DNA from: Renibacterium sp.
Lineage (GTDB): Bacteria; Actinomycetota; Actinomycetes; Actinomycetales; Micrococcaceae
Assembly: GCA_017419405.1 (NCBI GenBank)
Contig: JAFOLH010000005.1
Span: 372,001 to 436,000 of the forward strand
Length of the DNA: 64,000 nucleotides
Reading direction: 5' to 3'
The notes under the pieces were generated by a model. It saw only the letters and a list, made by a program, of their open reading frames with translations. It made no database searches and was not told where the DNA came from. Shown one piece after another: positions 19,394 to 27,484 of the stretch (positions are counted from its first letter, which is position 1; each line of letters starts with the position of its first letter). Made by a program: the position numbers and the translations under genes.

Positions 19394-21319
19394 ATGACTT
19401 CTACCACGCGTAGAGATTTTTTGGTGGGTTCTACGGCGTTACCATTCACCCCAATTTTCTTTCCCCCGACGTCGGGCCAGGAATCTGTGGAGCTGGTTGA
19501 TGTCTCTGCTTTGGGCAGTTATTTCACGACTGCATCCGAGGAATATGGGGTGCCGGTGGCAGTGCTTCTTGCCTGTGCTCGGGTCCAGTCGCAAGACGAT
19601 GTTGCGGCGGCGAGTTCTCCGCTTACCGGCGGCGGCCAAGGTCCGATGAAGCTTGTGGACGGCGCAATTGCCAAGGAGAAAAGATCCGTTGCGGGCAAGC
19701 CCGATGCGGCAGTGATCGATTCCATGGGTGAGGCTGCTGCGATCACGGGTCAGAGCAAGGATCAAATACGCACGGATGTGAAGGCGAATATTTCGGGGGC
19801 AGCAGCCGTACTCGCGGCGACGCAGAAAAAACTTGGCGGTCCGGTGGGGAGCGAAACGCCGGAGAACTCCTGGTATGCCGCGATTGCCATGTCTAGCGGG
19901 GCCGCCCTGCCCACGGTGCAACGGCAATTTTCGGACGATGTCATGAAGGCCTTAATGCAAGGAGGTCAGGTGGACATCGGAGGTGCACAGGTTCCGGTAC
20001 CGCGGAAAGAGATCGGTGACGTCTCAGGCCAGAAAAATCTTCTCACCAGCCGGGAAACCGCGGCACAGGCTATTGAAGCCGGCGGCATGGTCGAGGCCCC
20101 GCCCGGGCTCAGCAGTGAATGGGTTCCGGCACCCTATGTGCAGTACGGGGCTACGCCTTCCGAGTATGGAAACCACGATGTTGCCAATCGCCCGGTCAGC
20201 CCAGAACTGAACCAGATAGTGATGCATTCGACGGAGGCTTCCTTTGCGGAAACCCTGAATTTGGTTCAAGATCCGACGTATCTTGGCTGGCATTATTCTT
20301 TTCGCTCCAGCGATGGCTTTTTCGCCCAGCATATCCGCACAAAAGACCTCGGCTGGCATGCCGGAAACTGGTACGTCAATTCCCATTCGATTGGCATCGA
20401 ACACGAAGGCTATGCTGCCCAGGGAGCTCAATGGTTTACCGAAGCCATGTATTCCACCTCGGCGAAACTAGTTTCCTATTTGGCCAAAAAATACCAGATC
20501 CCTTTGGACCGGGCTCATATTATCGAGCACGGACAAGTACCGGCGATAAATAGGGCCGGCATTCCAGCCATGCACTGGGACCCGGGCCCCTACTGGGACT
20601 GGGAACGCTACTTCGCTCTCCTGGGCGCCCCGTTGGACCGCGGGACTGTGCTCCGGCTTCCCAGCGCGGGTGAGGTGGTGCGGATTCTGCCTGGATTTGC
20701 CAACAACTTCCAGGACGTTTCCGGGTGCGGTTCCGATCCGGGTGCGGCCTGCCCGGTGCAGGGGACGAATTTTGTCCCGATCCGGGTGTCTCCCGATGCC
20801 GGAGCCGCTCTGGTCAATGATCTCGGCCTCCATCAAACCGGGCAGCCGGCATCGACGGAAATTTCCGATATCAGTTCCCGGGCCTCGGCGGGCACCGACT
20901 ATGTGGTGGCTGAGGTGAAAGGGGATTGGACCGCTATCTGGTATCTGGGAGTGCAGGGCTGGTTCAAGAATCCGGCAAAATCCCCCACCGCGAGGGTAGT
21001 GCTCGCCGGAAAGGCGATCACACCGAAACCGGAACTGGCTACCGTAAAAACTTATGGCACGGCGTACCCGGAAGCATCCGCTTACCCAGATCCGGCGACC
21101 GCGAAGCCGATTAGCCCGCTCGGATATGAGATTCCCTCCGGTCAGCGTTACCCCCTGCTTGACGCCCTGGTTCCAACGGACGCCTATCTGACGAATGGCT
21201 ATGATGCCAGCGGCACCGGGAAGCTCAATACCGATGTCCATGGGCGCACCAAATACTACTTAATCAATATCGGACACCGACTGGCGTATGTCCAGAGCTC
21301 TGATGTGGCCATTGTGTAA
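19394..21319 (+). CDS. Exported N-acetylmuramoyl-L-alanine amidase (Amidase_2)
   Basis: About 641 residues from ATG 19394. The N-terminus TTRRDFLVGS resembles a twin-arginine signal. A helical region follows (about 25-230), then an Amidase_2/PGRP-type zinc domain: MHSTEASF, WHYSF, SIGIEHEG, HIIEHGQVP and MHWDPGPYWDWERY carry the expected His and Asp ligands. The C-terminal half (about 430 on) has SH3-like segments that may bind the wall. It should cut the bond between MurNAc and the stem peptide. The 5' part and the stretch before it look more AT-rich than neighbours. An alternative start at 19346 would bury the TAT motif. Confidence 0.85.
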   Translation: MTSTTRRDFLVGSTALPFTPIFFPPTSGQESVELVDVSALGSYFTTASEEYGVPVAVLLACARVQSQDDVAAASSPLTGGGQGPMKLVDGAIAKEKRSVAGKPDAAVIDSMGEAAAITGQSKDQIRTDVKANISGAAAVLAATQKKLGGPVGSETPENSWYAAIAMSSGAALPTVQRQFSDDVMKALMQGGQVDIGGAQVPVPRKEIGDVSGQKNLLTSRETAAQAIEAGGMVEAPPGLSSEWVPAPYVQYGATPSEYGNHDVANRPVSPELNQIVMHSTEASFAETLNLVQDPTYLGWHYSFRSSDGFFAQHIRTKDLGWHAGNWYVNSHSIGIEHEGYAAQGAQWFTEAMYSTSAKLVSYLAKKYQIPLDRAHIIEHGQVPAINRAGIPAMHWDPGPYWDWERYFALLGAPLDRGTVLRLPSAGEVVRILPGFANNFQDVSGCGSDPGAACPVQGTNFVPIRVSPDAGAALVNDLGLHQTGQPASTEISDISSRASAGTDYVVAEVKGDWTAIWYLGVQGWFKNPAKSPTARVVLAGKAITPKPELATVKTYGTAYPEASAYPDPATAKPISPLGYEIPSGQRYPLLDALVPTDAYLTNGYDASGTGKLNTDVHGRTKYYLINIGHRLAYVQSSDVAIV

Positions 21320-21336
21320 CCGCTAGGCGGGGACGG

Positions 21337-21903
21337 TCACAAACCGCTTCCGGCACTTTCCCCGAACAAAGCCGCGAAGCTGTTCCAGTCCGAGATTTCG
21401 CAACCGTCGGTCAACGAGAACGATTTGGCGACTGCCTGGCCCTTGACTGTGCCGGTGACCTGGGCGGTCTGCGGGCCGCCGAATTGCATGGTGCATTGCC
21501 GGTTCGGTACCGTGGGCGAAAAGATCGCCGAACCGAATTTCTGCACCGCAGCGCAGGCTGCTGCCGGGTCGCTGACCGAGCTCTCCGGCAGCGGGCTGCT
21601 GCCATTGCAGATCAAGGTGGTCGCCTTTGCCGGATCCTCCGGGCCGGCCTTGACCGCGATGGACAAGCCGATATCGGCTCCGGCGGGCAAGCTGATCGCG
21701 GGTGAAGGATTGGCCGATCCGGGCAGACCGGTGCTTGCCGACGGCGGCAATCCCGGCCCGGAAGTCGCAGCCGGCGGGGCGTTCGTCGGGTTGTCGGTGC
21801 CTGACGGCGGGCTGGCGCAACCGGCCAACAACGCGGCGCCCGTCAGGATCAGGAGCGCCGAAGCCGTGGGGACACCGTATCGTCCTGTGCTGCTGCGTTT
21901 CAC
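21337..21903 (-). CDS. Lipoprotein with subtilisin-inhibitor (SSI)-like domain
   Basis: A 188-residue lipoprotein: the lipobox LLAGC gives lipidated Cys29, then a Pro/Ser-rich linker, then a domain resembling Streptomyces subtilisin inhibitor. Four Cys (99, 117, 137, 168) have nearly the SSI spacing, and QCTMQFGG corresponds to the SSI reactive-site segment (C-P-M-V-Y), with Met139 as the likely P1; GTVKGQAV and DGCEI match the GxWxGxxV and NECE regions. It may guard the envelope against the nearby secreted subtilase. It is convergent with the amidase (17 nt gap). Confidence 0.75.
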   Translation of the reverse strand: MKRSSTGRYGVPTASALLILTGAALLAGCASPPSGTDNPTNAPPAATSGPGLPPSASTGLPGSANPSPAISLPAGADIGLSIAVKAGPEDPAKATTLICNGSSPLPESSVSDPAAACAAVQKFGSAIFSPTVPNRQCTMQFGGPQTAQVTGTVKGQAVAKSFSLTDGCEISDWNSFAALFGESAGSGL

Positions 21904-21930
21904 GGGACCTCCGTTCGGGATCTTCCCAGC

Positions 21931-22863
21931 CTAGGCCTGTGGGACCGGGAGTTCCAGCCGTTCCCGCAGATCGTTCAGCAACCGTGACCGCAGACCGGCG
22001 GATTCCTCGCTGAAGCCGCGCTGGGCGGCCACGTACTCGGCTTTGCCTTCCGCGGATTCGATGGGGATCGCCGGATAGCCCCAATCGGACAAGTCATAAG
22101 GCGCTGCCCGCATGTCCATCGCCCGGATTCGCCAGGAGAGCTCGAAAGCGTCCATCAGCATTTCGCTGGGCAGCATCGGGATGAGTTTGTACGCCCATTT
22201 GTAGAGGTCCATATTGGCGTGCAGGCAGCCCGGCTGTTCCATGGTCCGCTGGTTTTCCCGATTCGGCGAGAGTTCGTTCAGCGGCACGGCTTGCGGGGTG
22301 TAGAACCGGAACGCGTCGAAGTGCGAGCAGCGGATCCGATTCGACTCCACCACCTGGTCGGTACCCGCCGCGCCGAGGCGCAATGGCAGGTATTCGTGCC
22401 GGATGCCGTTTTCTTCGCTGCGGTAGGCCATCGCCCATTCATGCAGTCCGAAGCAGCCGAACTGAGCCGGCCGGGCCGCGGTTCCGGCCAAGATCAGCAG
22501 CGCGAAGTCCAGGGCACTGCGCCGGGCGGCCAGGAACTCCACGACGTCCACGGTCACCGCGGGCTCGGCCGGGTCCAGGCCCAGCGCCTCGCGTTCGCCG
22601 TCGTCGGCGGTCCGGTAGAACCGCCAGGCCAAGCGCTCCGCTGCGGCCTCGCCGAGCAGGACCACTCCGCTGCCTGGGTGCCAGCGCCGCAACTGGGCCG
22701 GTTTGAGCGTGTAATAGGTGAACAGGAAGTCCTCGACCGGGTGTTTTTCGCCGTGCGAGCGCCGTTGCAGGTAAGGCGCGGCGTAGCCGTCCACCCGCTC
22801 GGCATGCGTCCGGGCAAGCGGCAGCCACTCGGCTGGGCTGAGCGCGCGGAGCTGGCAAGTCAC
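21931..22863 (-). CDS. Putative 3-methyladenine DNA glycosylase-type protein (annotation by family name)
   Basis: About 310 residues. The stretches RRSHGEKHPVEDFLFTYY and LRRWHPGSGVVL are highly characteristic of an actinobacterial family usually labelled 3-methyladenine DNA glycosylase; I see no helix-hairpin-helix or AAG active-site motif, so the enzymatic label is weakly founded. No signal peptide or membrane helix. GTG 22863 is preferred (GGGAG 9 nt upstream); ATG 22896 is possible. It is divergent from vanR with a 71-nt gap, and its 5' end may share control sequences with vanRS. Confidence 0.6.
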   Translation of the reverse strand: MTCQLRALSPAEWLPLARTHAERVDGYAAPYLQRRSHGEKHPVEDFLFTYYTLKPAQLRRWHPGSGVVLLGEAAAERLAWRFYRTADDGEREALGLDPAEPAVTVDVVEFLAARRSALDFALLILAGTAARPAQFGCFGLHEWAMAYRSEENGIRHEYLPLRLGAAGTDQVVESNRIRCSHFDAFRFYTPQAVPLNELSPNRENQRTMEQPGCLHANMDLYKWAYKLIPMLPSEMLMDAFELSWRIRAMDMRAAPYDLSDWGYPAIPIESAEGKAEYVAAQRGFSEESAGLRSRLLNDLRERLELPVPQA

Positions 22864-22934
22864 CCGACCATTCTCCCAGCCCCGGCGGGTTTTCAATACG
22901 CCGAGGATATGCCCCGGCTCTTAGGATGGAGTCC

Positions 22935-23621
22935 ATGCGGGTGCTGGTGGTCGAGGACGAGCCTTATATGGCGGACGCCATCCGCGATGGGCTGCGGCTG
23001 GAAGCGATCGCGGCAGACGTGGCCGGGGACGGCGACGCCGCCCTGGAATTGCTGGCCACCAACGCCTACGACATCGCGATCCTGGACCGGGACATCCCCG
23101 GGCCCTCCGGCGACGAGATCGCCAAAGCCATCGTGCGCTCCGGCAGCGGCATTCCGGTCATCATGCTCACGGCCGCCGACCGGCTCGACGACAAGGCTTC
23201 CGGTTTCGAACTCGGCGCCGACGATTACCTCACCAAGCCGTTCGAGTTGCGCGAGTTGGTGCTCCGGCTGCGGGCATTGGACCGCAGGCGGGGCAGCAGC
23301 CGGCCCCCGGTCCAGGAACTGGCCGGCCTGCGCCTGGACCCGTTCCGGCGCGAGGTCTACCGGGACGGCCGCTATGTGGCGCTGACCCGGAAACAATTCG
23401 CGGTTCTCGAAGTGCTGATCGCGGCCGGCGGCGGGGTGATCAGCGCCGAAGAGCTGTTGGAGAAGGCCTGGGACGAGAATGCCGACCCGTTCACCAATGC
23501 GGTGCGGATCACCGTCTCGGCGCTTCGCAAACGCCTCGGTGAACCGTGGATCATCGCCACCGTGCCGGGCGTCGGCTACCGGATCGACCTCGGCCCGGAG
23601 GCCGGCGAAAACCGTGGCTAG
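22935..23621 (+). CDS. vanR: OmpR-type response regulator VanR
   Basis: A 228-residue regulator: receiver domain with phospho-acceptor D51 (AILDRDIPGPSGDE) and K in LTKPFEL, then a winged-helix DNA-binding domain (about 130-220, ALTRKQFAVLEVLI, FTNAVRITVSALRKRLGEP). It closely resembles the Streptomyces coelicolor VanR as I remember it. It is expected to activate the facing vanH operon. GGAG lies 4 nt before ATG 22935, which also aligns with homologues. The vanS start follows within 10 nt or overlaps. Confidence 0.9.
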   Translation: MRVLVVEDEPYMADAIRDGLRLEAIAADVAGDGDAALELLATNAYDIAILDRDIPGPSGDEIAKAIVRSGSGIPVIMLTAADRLDDKASGFELGADDYLTKPFELRELVLRLRALDRRRGSSRPPVQELAGLRLDPFRREVYRDGRYVALTRKQFAVLEVLIAAGGGVISAEELLEKAWDENADPFTNAVRITVSALRKRLGEPWIIATVPGVGYRIDLGPEAGENRG

Positions 23622-23631
23622 GAAATCCGGG

Positions 23632-24714
23632 ATGAGCGTCCGGCTCAAGCTCACCTTGAGCTACGCCGGCTTCCTGATGCTCGCCGGCGTGCTGCTGCTC
23701 GCCGTGGTCTGGCTCTTCCTGCTGCGCTATGTGCCCGAGGTGGTGGCCAATCCCGTGGACTCCGGATTCTTCCCGGGGTACAACATGCCCAGCCGCTCCG
23801 ATCTGCTCGACGCCTTCGCGCCCCGGGCCGCCGTCGCGCTGGGCTTCCTGCTGGTCTTCGGCCTGGTCGGCGGTTGGCTGCTCGCCGGCCGGATGCTGGC
23901 GCCACTTGCCCGGTTGACCAAGGCCACCCGCGAAGCTGCCGGAGGGTCGCTGTCGCACCGGATTCAGCTGGAAGGCCGCAAAGACGAGTTCCGCGCACTC
24001 GCCGACGACTTCGACGCGATGCTCGAGCGGATCGAAACGCACGACGCCGAGCAACGCAGGTTCGCGGCCAATGCCTCGCACGAACTGCGCACGCCGTTGG
24101 CGATCACCCAGACGCTTCTGGAAGTGGCGCGCAGCGGCCCCGGGCAGGAGAACTCGGAGCTGCTGGAACGGCTGCAATACGTCAACACGCGGGCGATCGA
24201 GCTCACCGAGGCATTGCTCCTGTTGAGCCGGGCCGAGCAGCAGTCGTTCACCCGGGAACCCGTCGATTTGTCGCTCATCGCGGAGGAAGCCACCGAAACG
24301 CTGCATGCGCTCGCCGAAAAGCACGGGGTGACGGTCACCACCACGGGAGAGATCACGCCCACCACCGGCTCGCCCACGCTCTTGTTGCAGTTGGCCACGA
24401 ATCTGGTGCACAACGCGATCGTGCACAATCTCCCGGAGCACGGAACCGTGGAGGTCAGCACCGCCGTCGAAACGGATTCGGTGACCCTGATCGTGAAAAA
24501 CACCGGGGTGCAGCTGGCGCCGCAACTGGTGGCGACCTTCACCGAACCGTTCCAGCGCGGCAACGGCCGGATCCGGAAAGACCATTCGGGCGTCGGGCTG
24601 GGCCTGGCGATCGTGAAAAGCATCACCGAAGCCCACCAGGGAAAACTCAGCGTGGTCCCGCGGCCGGGCGGCGGACTCTGGATCGGGGTGCGGCTGCCCG
24701 GCGGCCAGCAATGA
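23632..24714 (+). CDS. vanS: Sensor histidine kinase VanS
   Basis: A 360-residue membrane kinase that should sense glycopeptide and control VanR. It has two helices (about 9-32 and 65-88) flanking a short outer loop of about 30 residues, a HAMP domain, the phospho-acceptor H150 (FAANASHELRTPLA), an N-box (LATNLVHNAIVHN) and a G-box (GVGLGLAIVKSI). The short loop and opening MSVRLKLTLSYAGF resemble Streptomyces VanS rather than the enterococcal type. ATG 23632 has AGGAAA upstream; GTG 23614, overlapping vanR by 8 nt, is possible. Its 3' end overlaps the convergent murG-like gene by 68 nt. Confidence 0.88.
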   Translation: MSVRLKLTLSYAGFLMLAGVLLLAVVWLFLLRYVPEVVANPVDSGFFPGYNMPSRSDLLDAFAPRAAVALGFLLVFGLVGGWLLAGRMLAPLARLTKATREAAGGSLSHRIQLEGRKDEFRALADDFDAMLERIETHDAEQRRFAANASHELRTPLAITQTLLEVARSGPGQENSELLERLQYVNTRAIELTEALLLLSRAEQQSFTREPVDLSLIAEEATETLHALAEKHGVTVTTTGEITPTTGSPTLLLQLATNLVHNAIVHNLPEHGTVEVSTAVETDSVTLIVKNTGVQLAPQLVATFTEPFQRGNGRIRKDHSGVGLGLAIVKSITEAHQGKLSVVPRPGGGLWIGVRLPGGQQ

Positions 24715-25825
24715 GACCGAGCACGCGCCCGGCCAAATCGGCATCCGCGTGGGGCGTGCCGAAGGCAGCTGCCCGGGACGACATCCGGCGCAACCGTCCG
24801 GCATCGGTGAGGACCGGAATCACCTGCCGCTCGACCCAGGCCGCATCGGCCTCGGCGTCCTCGGCGAGCAACGCCCCGCCGAGTGCAACCAGCGGCTCGG
24901 CGTTCCGCCGCTGCTCGCCGCCGCGCAGCGGCAACGGGACGTAGGCGGCGGGCAGGCCGACCGCGGCCAGCTCCGCGCAGGTCATCGCCCCCGACCGGCA
25001 GATCACGAAGTCGGCCGCGGCATAGGCGAACCGCATTTCCTCGAGGTAGGGCAGCAGCACGTAAGGCGGATCGGTTGGGAGGCCTTCCGGCACGGTCACG
25101 GACCTGCCCGGGCCGGCGATGTGCAGCACTTGCACACCGGCCGAACGCAAGGCCGGTGCGGCGCCGGAGACTGCCCGGTTGAGCGTCTGGGCACCTTGCG
25201 AACCACCGGTGACCAGCAGCACCGGCCCTGCGGCGCGCAGGCCGAACCGGCTCCGGGCTTCGGCCCGGAGGGATGCCCGGTCCAGCCCGGCAATCGAAGG
25301 CCGCAGCGGAATGCCGATCGCGGAAGCGTGCGCCAAACGCACGTCCGGCGTGCCGGTGAAGACCTGGCGGGTCAGCCGGGCGGCCAGGCGATTGGCCAAT
25401 CCGGGACGGGCGTTCGCTTCGTGGACGACGATCGGCAGGCCCCGGCAGAATGCTGCGAGATAGCCGGACAGGGCCACGTAGCCGCCGAACCCCACAACGG
25501 CCTCGGCGCGCGTCCGGTCCAGCACCGAGCCGGCCGCGCGCACCGACCGGACCAGCCGGGCCGGAGTGCGCAGCAGTTCCCGGCCCAGAGCCCGGGGCAG
25601 GGGAGCCGCTGGAATCAGCTCGAGCGGATAACCCCGTGCCGGGATCAGCGCCGTGTCCAAACCCCTGCTGGTGCCGAGCGCGGTGACCTCGGCGTCGGGG
25701 GCCAGCCGGCGCAGCGCATCGGCGAAGTTCATCGCCGGTTCGATGTGCCCGGCCGAATGCCCGCCGGCCACCACGACGCGCGGCCCGGCCACTGCCGGCG
25801 GAAGGGCCGCGGGATCATGCGGCAA
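24647..25825 (-). CDS. MurG-like UDP-GlcNAc transferase in the van operon
   Basis: A 392-residue GT28 glycosyltransferase of the MurG type, which adds GlcNAc to lipid I at the inner membrane face. Motifs are GGHSAGHIEPAM (variant of GGTGGHI), GFGGYVALSGYLAA, HEANARPGLANR, TGGSQGAQTLN and RSGAMTCAELAA. The housekeeping murG would normally sit in the dcw cluster, so this is probably an extra copy devoted to lipid I ending in D-Ala-D-Lac (inference). Its start overlaps the vanX stop by 11 nt; its 3' end overlaps the vanS 3' end by 68 nt. Confidence 0.85.
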   Translation of the reverse strand: MPHDPAALPPAVAGPRVVVAGGHSAGHIEPAMNFADALRRLAPDAEVTALGTSRGLDTALIPARGYPLELIPAAPLPRALGRELLRTPARLVRSVRAAGSVLDRTRAEAVVGFGGYVALSGYLAAFCRGLPIVVHEANARPGLANRLAARLTRQVFTGTPDVRLAHASAIGIPLRPSIAGLDRASLRAEARSRFGLRAAGPVLLVTGGSQGAQTLNRAVSGAAPALRSAGVQVLHIAGPGRSVTVPEGLPTDPPYVLLPYLEEMRFAYAAADFVICRSGAMTCAELAAVGLPAAYVPLPLRGGEQRRNAEPLVALGGALLAEDAEADAAWVERQVIPVLTDAGRLRRMSSRAAAFGTPHADADLAGRVLGLIAGRRAAAPRSRVRRPAAGPR

Positions 25826-26447
25826 GGTTCACCGCCGACCAGGCGATCGGGAAATCGAAATAGGAATCCGGGTACGGTTCGTCGACCAGCGTGTAGTGCC
25901 ACCATTCGACGTCGTACCTGCGGAAGCCGCTTTCCTCCATCACCGCGCAGAGCTGCGCACGGTCCCTGGCCTCGGCACTGGTGATGCCGGGCGCGCCGTG
26001 ATGCGAGATCGGATCCATCAGATCGTGGCGGCCGCCCATCGCCACCTGTTCGCCGGTAGCCAGGTGGAACAGGCTCAGGTCGACGGTGCTGCCCCGGCTG
26101 TGCCCAGACCGCGCAGCCACATACCCGCGGTCGAACATCTCGGCGCGGTCGATGTTCGGATAGTGCCGCATTTTGGTTTCGCCGGTTTCCGGTTGTTCCG
26201 ACCAGCGCAGGAAGCTGTCCACGGCGCGCTGCGGGCGGTAACCATCCCACAGCAGCAGGCCGAAACCCAGCGCCGCCGCATTGTCCCTGGCCCGGGCCAA
26301 CCCGGCGCACAACGCCCGGGTCCCGACGATGCGGTTCGCCAAATAGCCGTCCACCGGTTTCCCGGTGAAGTTGTCCCAGGTGGCGTACTTGGCGTCCCAG
26401 CGGATGCCGGCCACGGCCTCGTCGACGAAAACGAAATCCCGGTTCAT
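25815..26447 (-). CDS. vanX: D-Ala-D-Ala dipeptidase VanX
   Basis: A 210-residue zinc dipeptidase that removes D-Ala-D-Ala so that only D-Ala-D-Lac is used. The active-site residues fall at the enterococcal VanX numbers as remembered: R71 (GYRPQ), H116 and D123 (SGHSRGSTVDL), E181 and H184 (EWWHY). It is cytosolic with no signal peptide. The ATG overlaps the vanA TGA by 4 nt, so translation is coupled. Confidence 0.97.
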   Translation of the reverse strand: MNRDFVFVDEAVAGIRWDAKYATWDNFTGKPVDGYLANRIVGTRALCAGLARARDNAAALGFGLLLWDGYRPQRAVDSFLRWSEQPETGETKMRHYPNIDRAEMFDRGYVAARSGHSRGSTVDLSLFHLATGEQVAMGGRHDLMDPISHHGAPGITSAEARDRAQLCAVMEESGFRRYDVEWWHYTLVDEPYPDSYFDFPIAWSAVNLAA

Positions 26448-27484
26448 CGGTTTCCTTCGGCCAGGGCCAGCGATATGAGCCGGTCGATCACTTCGGCCAG
26501 CGGCAGCCCGGCGGCCTGCATCATCCGGGGGTAACGGCTGTACGAGGTCAACCCGGGCAAGGTGTTGACTTCGTTGAGCACGACCGAGCCGTCTGCCTTG
26601 AGGAACATGTCCACCCGGGCCAGCCCGCGGCAGCCCAATGCCCGGTAAACGGCTTTCGCCGTGGTCTGGACGAGCGAGCGCGCGGCCACCGAAATATCCG
26701 CCGGCACGATCGGCGTGGAGTTTTCCGAGCCGCGCTCCGGTTCGAATTCCTGGTGGATCCGGAAGAAGCCGTGCGAGAGCGCGATCCGGTCCACCTCGCC
26801 CGCGATCTGGGCCAGACCATTGCCCAAGATGGCGCAACCGACTTCATCGCCGTCCACCGCGGCCTCGACGAGCACTTTCGAGTCATATTGCCGGGCCGCG
26901 TCCAGGGCGGCCGACAGCTCGGCTTTGCCGGTTACCTTGCTGACTCCGAAGGAAGACCCCGAACGCGCGGGTTTGACGAAGACCGGGTAGCTGAACTGAT
27001 CCGGATCGGGGCTTTCCTGCGGGTGCACGGTCCAGCAGGCCGGGGTCGCGATGCCGGCGTCCCGGGCGACGAGGTAGGCCAAAGACTTGTCCATGCACAG
27101 TGCGGAACTCGGTACGTCGCAGCCCACATAGGGGATGCCGGAAAGTTCCAACAGGCCTTGTACCGCACCGTCCTCGCCGAGCGTGCCGTGCAGCACCGGG
27201 AACACCACATCGAGGCGGACCGGGCGGAAACCAGCATCGTCCAAGACCAGCAAGCCGTGCACATCCCGGTCGGGCGAGATCAGGACCGAGGATCCGTCCT
27301 GATCCTGCCAGCCGGGTTCCGGGCCGCTGCAGAGCTGCCAGCGGCCGGCCGCTGTGATGCCGATCCAGTATGGCTCATACTTTGCGGTATCCAGGTTCTT
27401 CGCCACTTCTTGTGCCGACTTGACGGAGATCGAATGCTCCTCCGACGAGCCGCCGAAGAGAATTCCGACTCTGGTCTTGTTCAT
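26444..27484 (-). CDS. vanA: D-alanine--D-lactate ligase (VanA type)
   Basis: A 346-residue ATP-grasp ligase making D-Ala-D-Lac. The omega-loop HGFFRIHQEFEPE carries H244, the residue tied to D-lactate preference in VanA; GCRGLARVDMF and EVNTLPGLTSYSRYPRMM are the usual Mg/ATP and C-terminal motifs. The start MNKTRVGILFGGSSEEH is family-typical, with AGAAGGA 6 nt before ATG 27484. It is inside the 3' end of vanH (110-nt overlap) and is coupled to vanX. By homology this is a VanA/VanB/VanM-class or actinobacterial VanA-like ligase; the exact subclass cannot be set without alignment. Confidence 0.95.
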   Translation of the reverse strand: MNKTRVGILFGGSSEEHSISVKSAQEVAKNLDTAKYEPYWIGITAAGRWQLCSGPEPGWQDQDGSSVLISPDRDVHGLLVLDDAGFRPVRLDVVFPVLHGTLGEDGAVQGLLELSGIPYVGCDVPSSALCMDKSLAYLVARDAGIATPACWTVHPQESPDPDQFSYPVFVKPARSGSSFGVSKVTGKAELSAALDAARQYDSKVLVEAAVDGDEVGCAILGNGLAQIAGEVDRIALSHGFFRIHQEFEPERGSENSTPIVPADISVAARSLVQTTAKAVYRALGCRGLARVDMFLKADGSVVLNEVNTLPGLTSYSRYPRMMQAAGLPLAEVIDRLISLALAEGNR

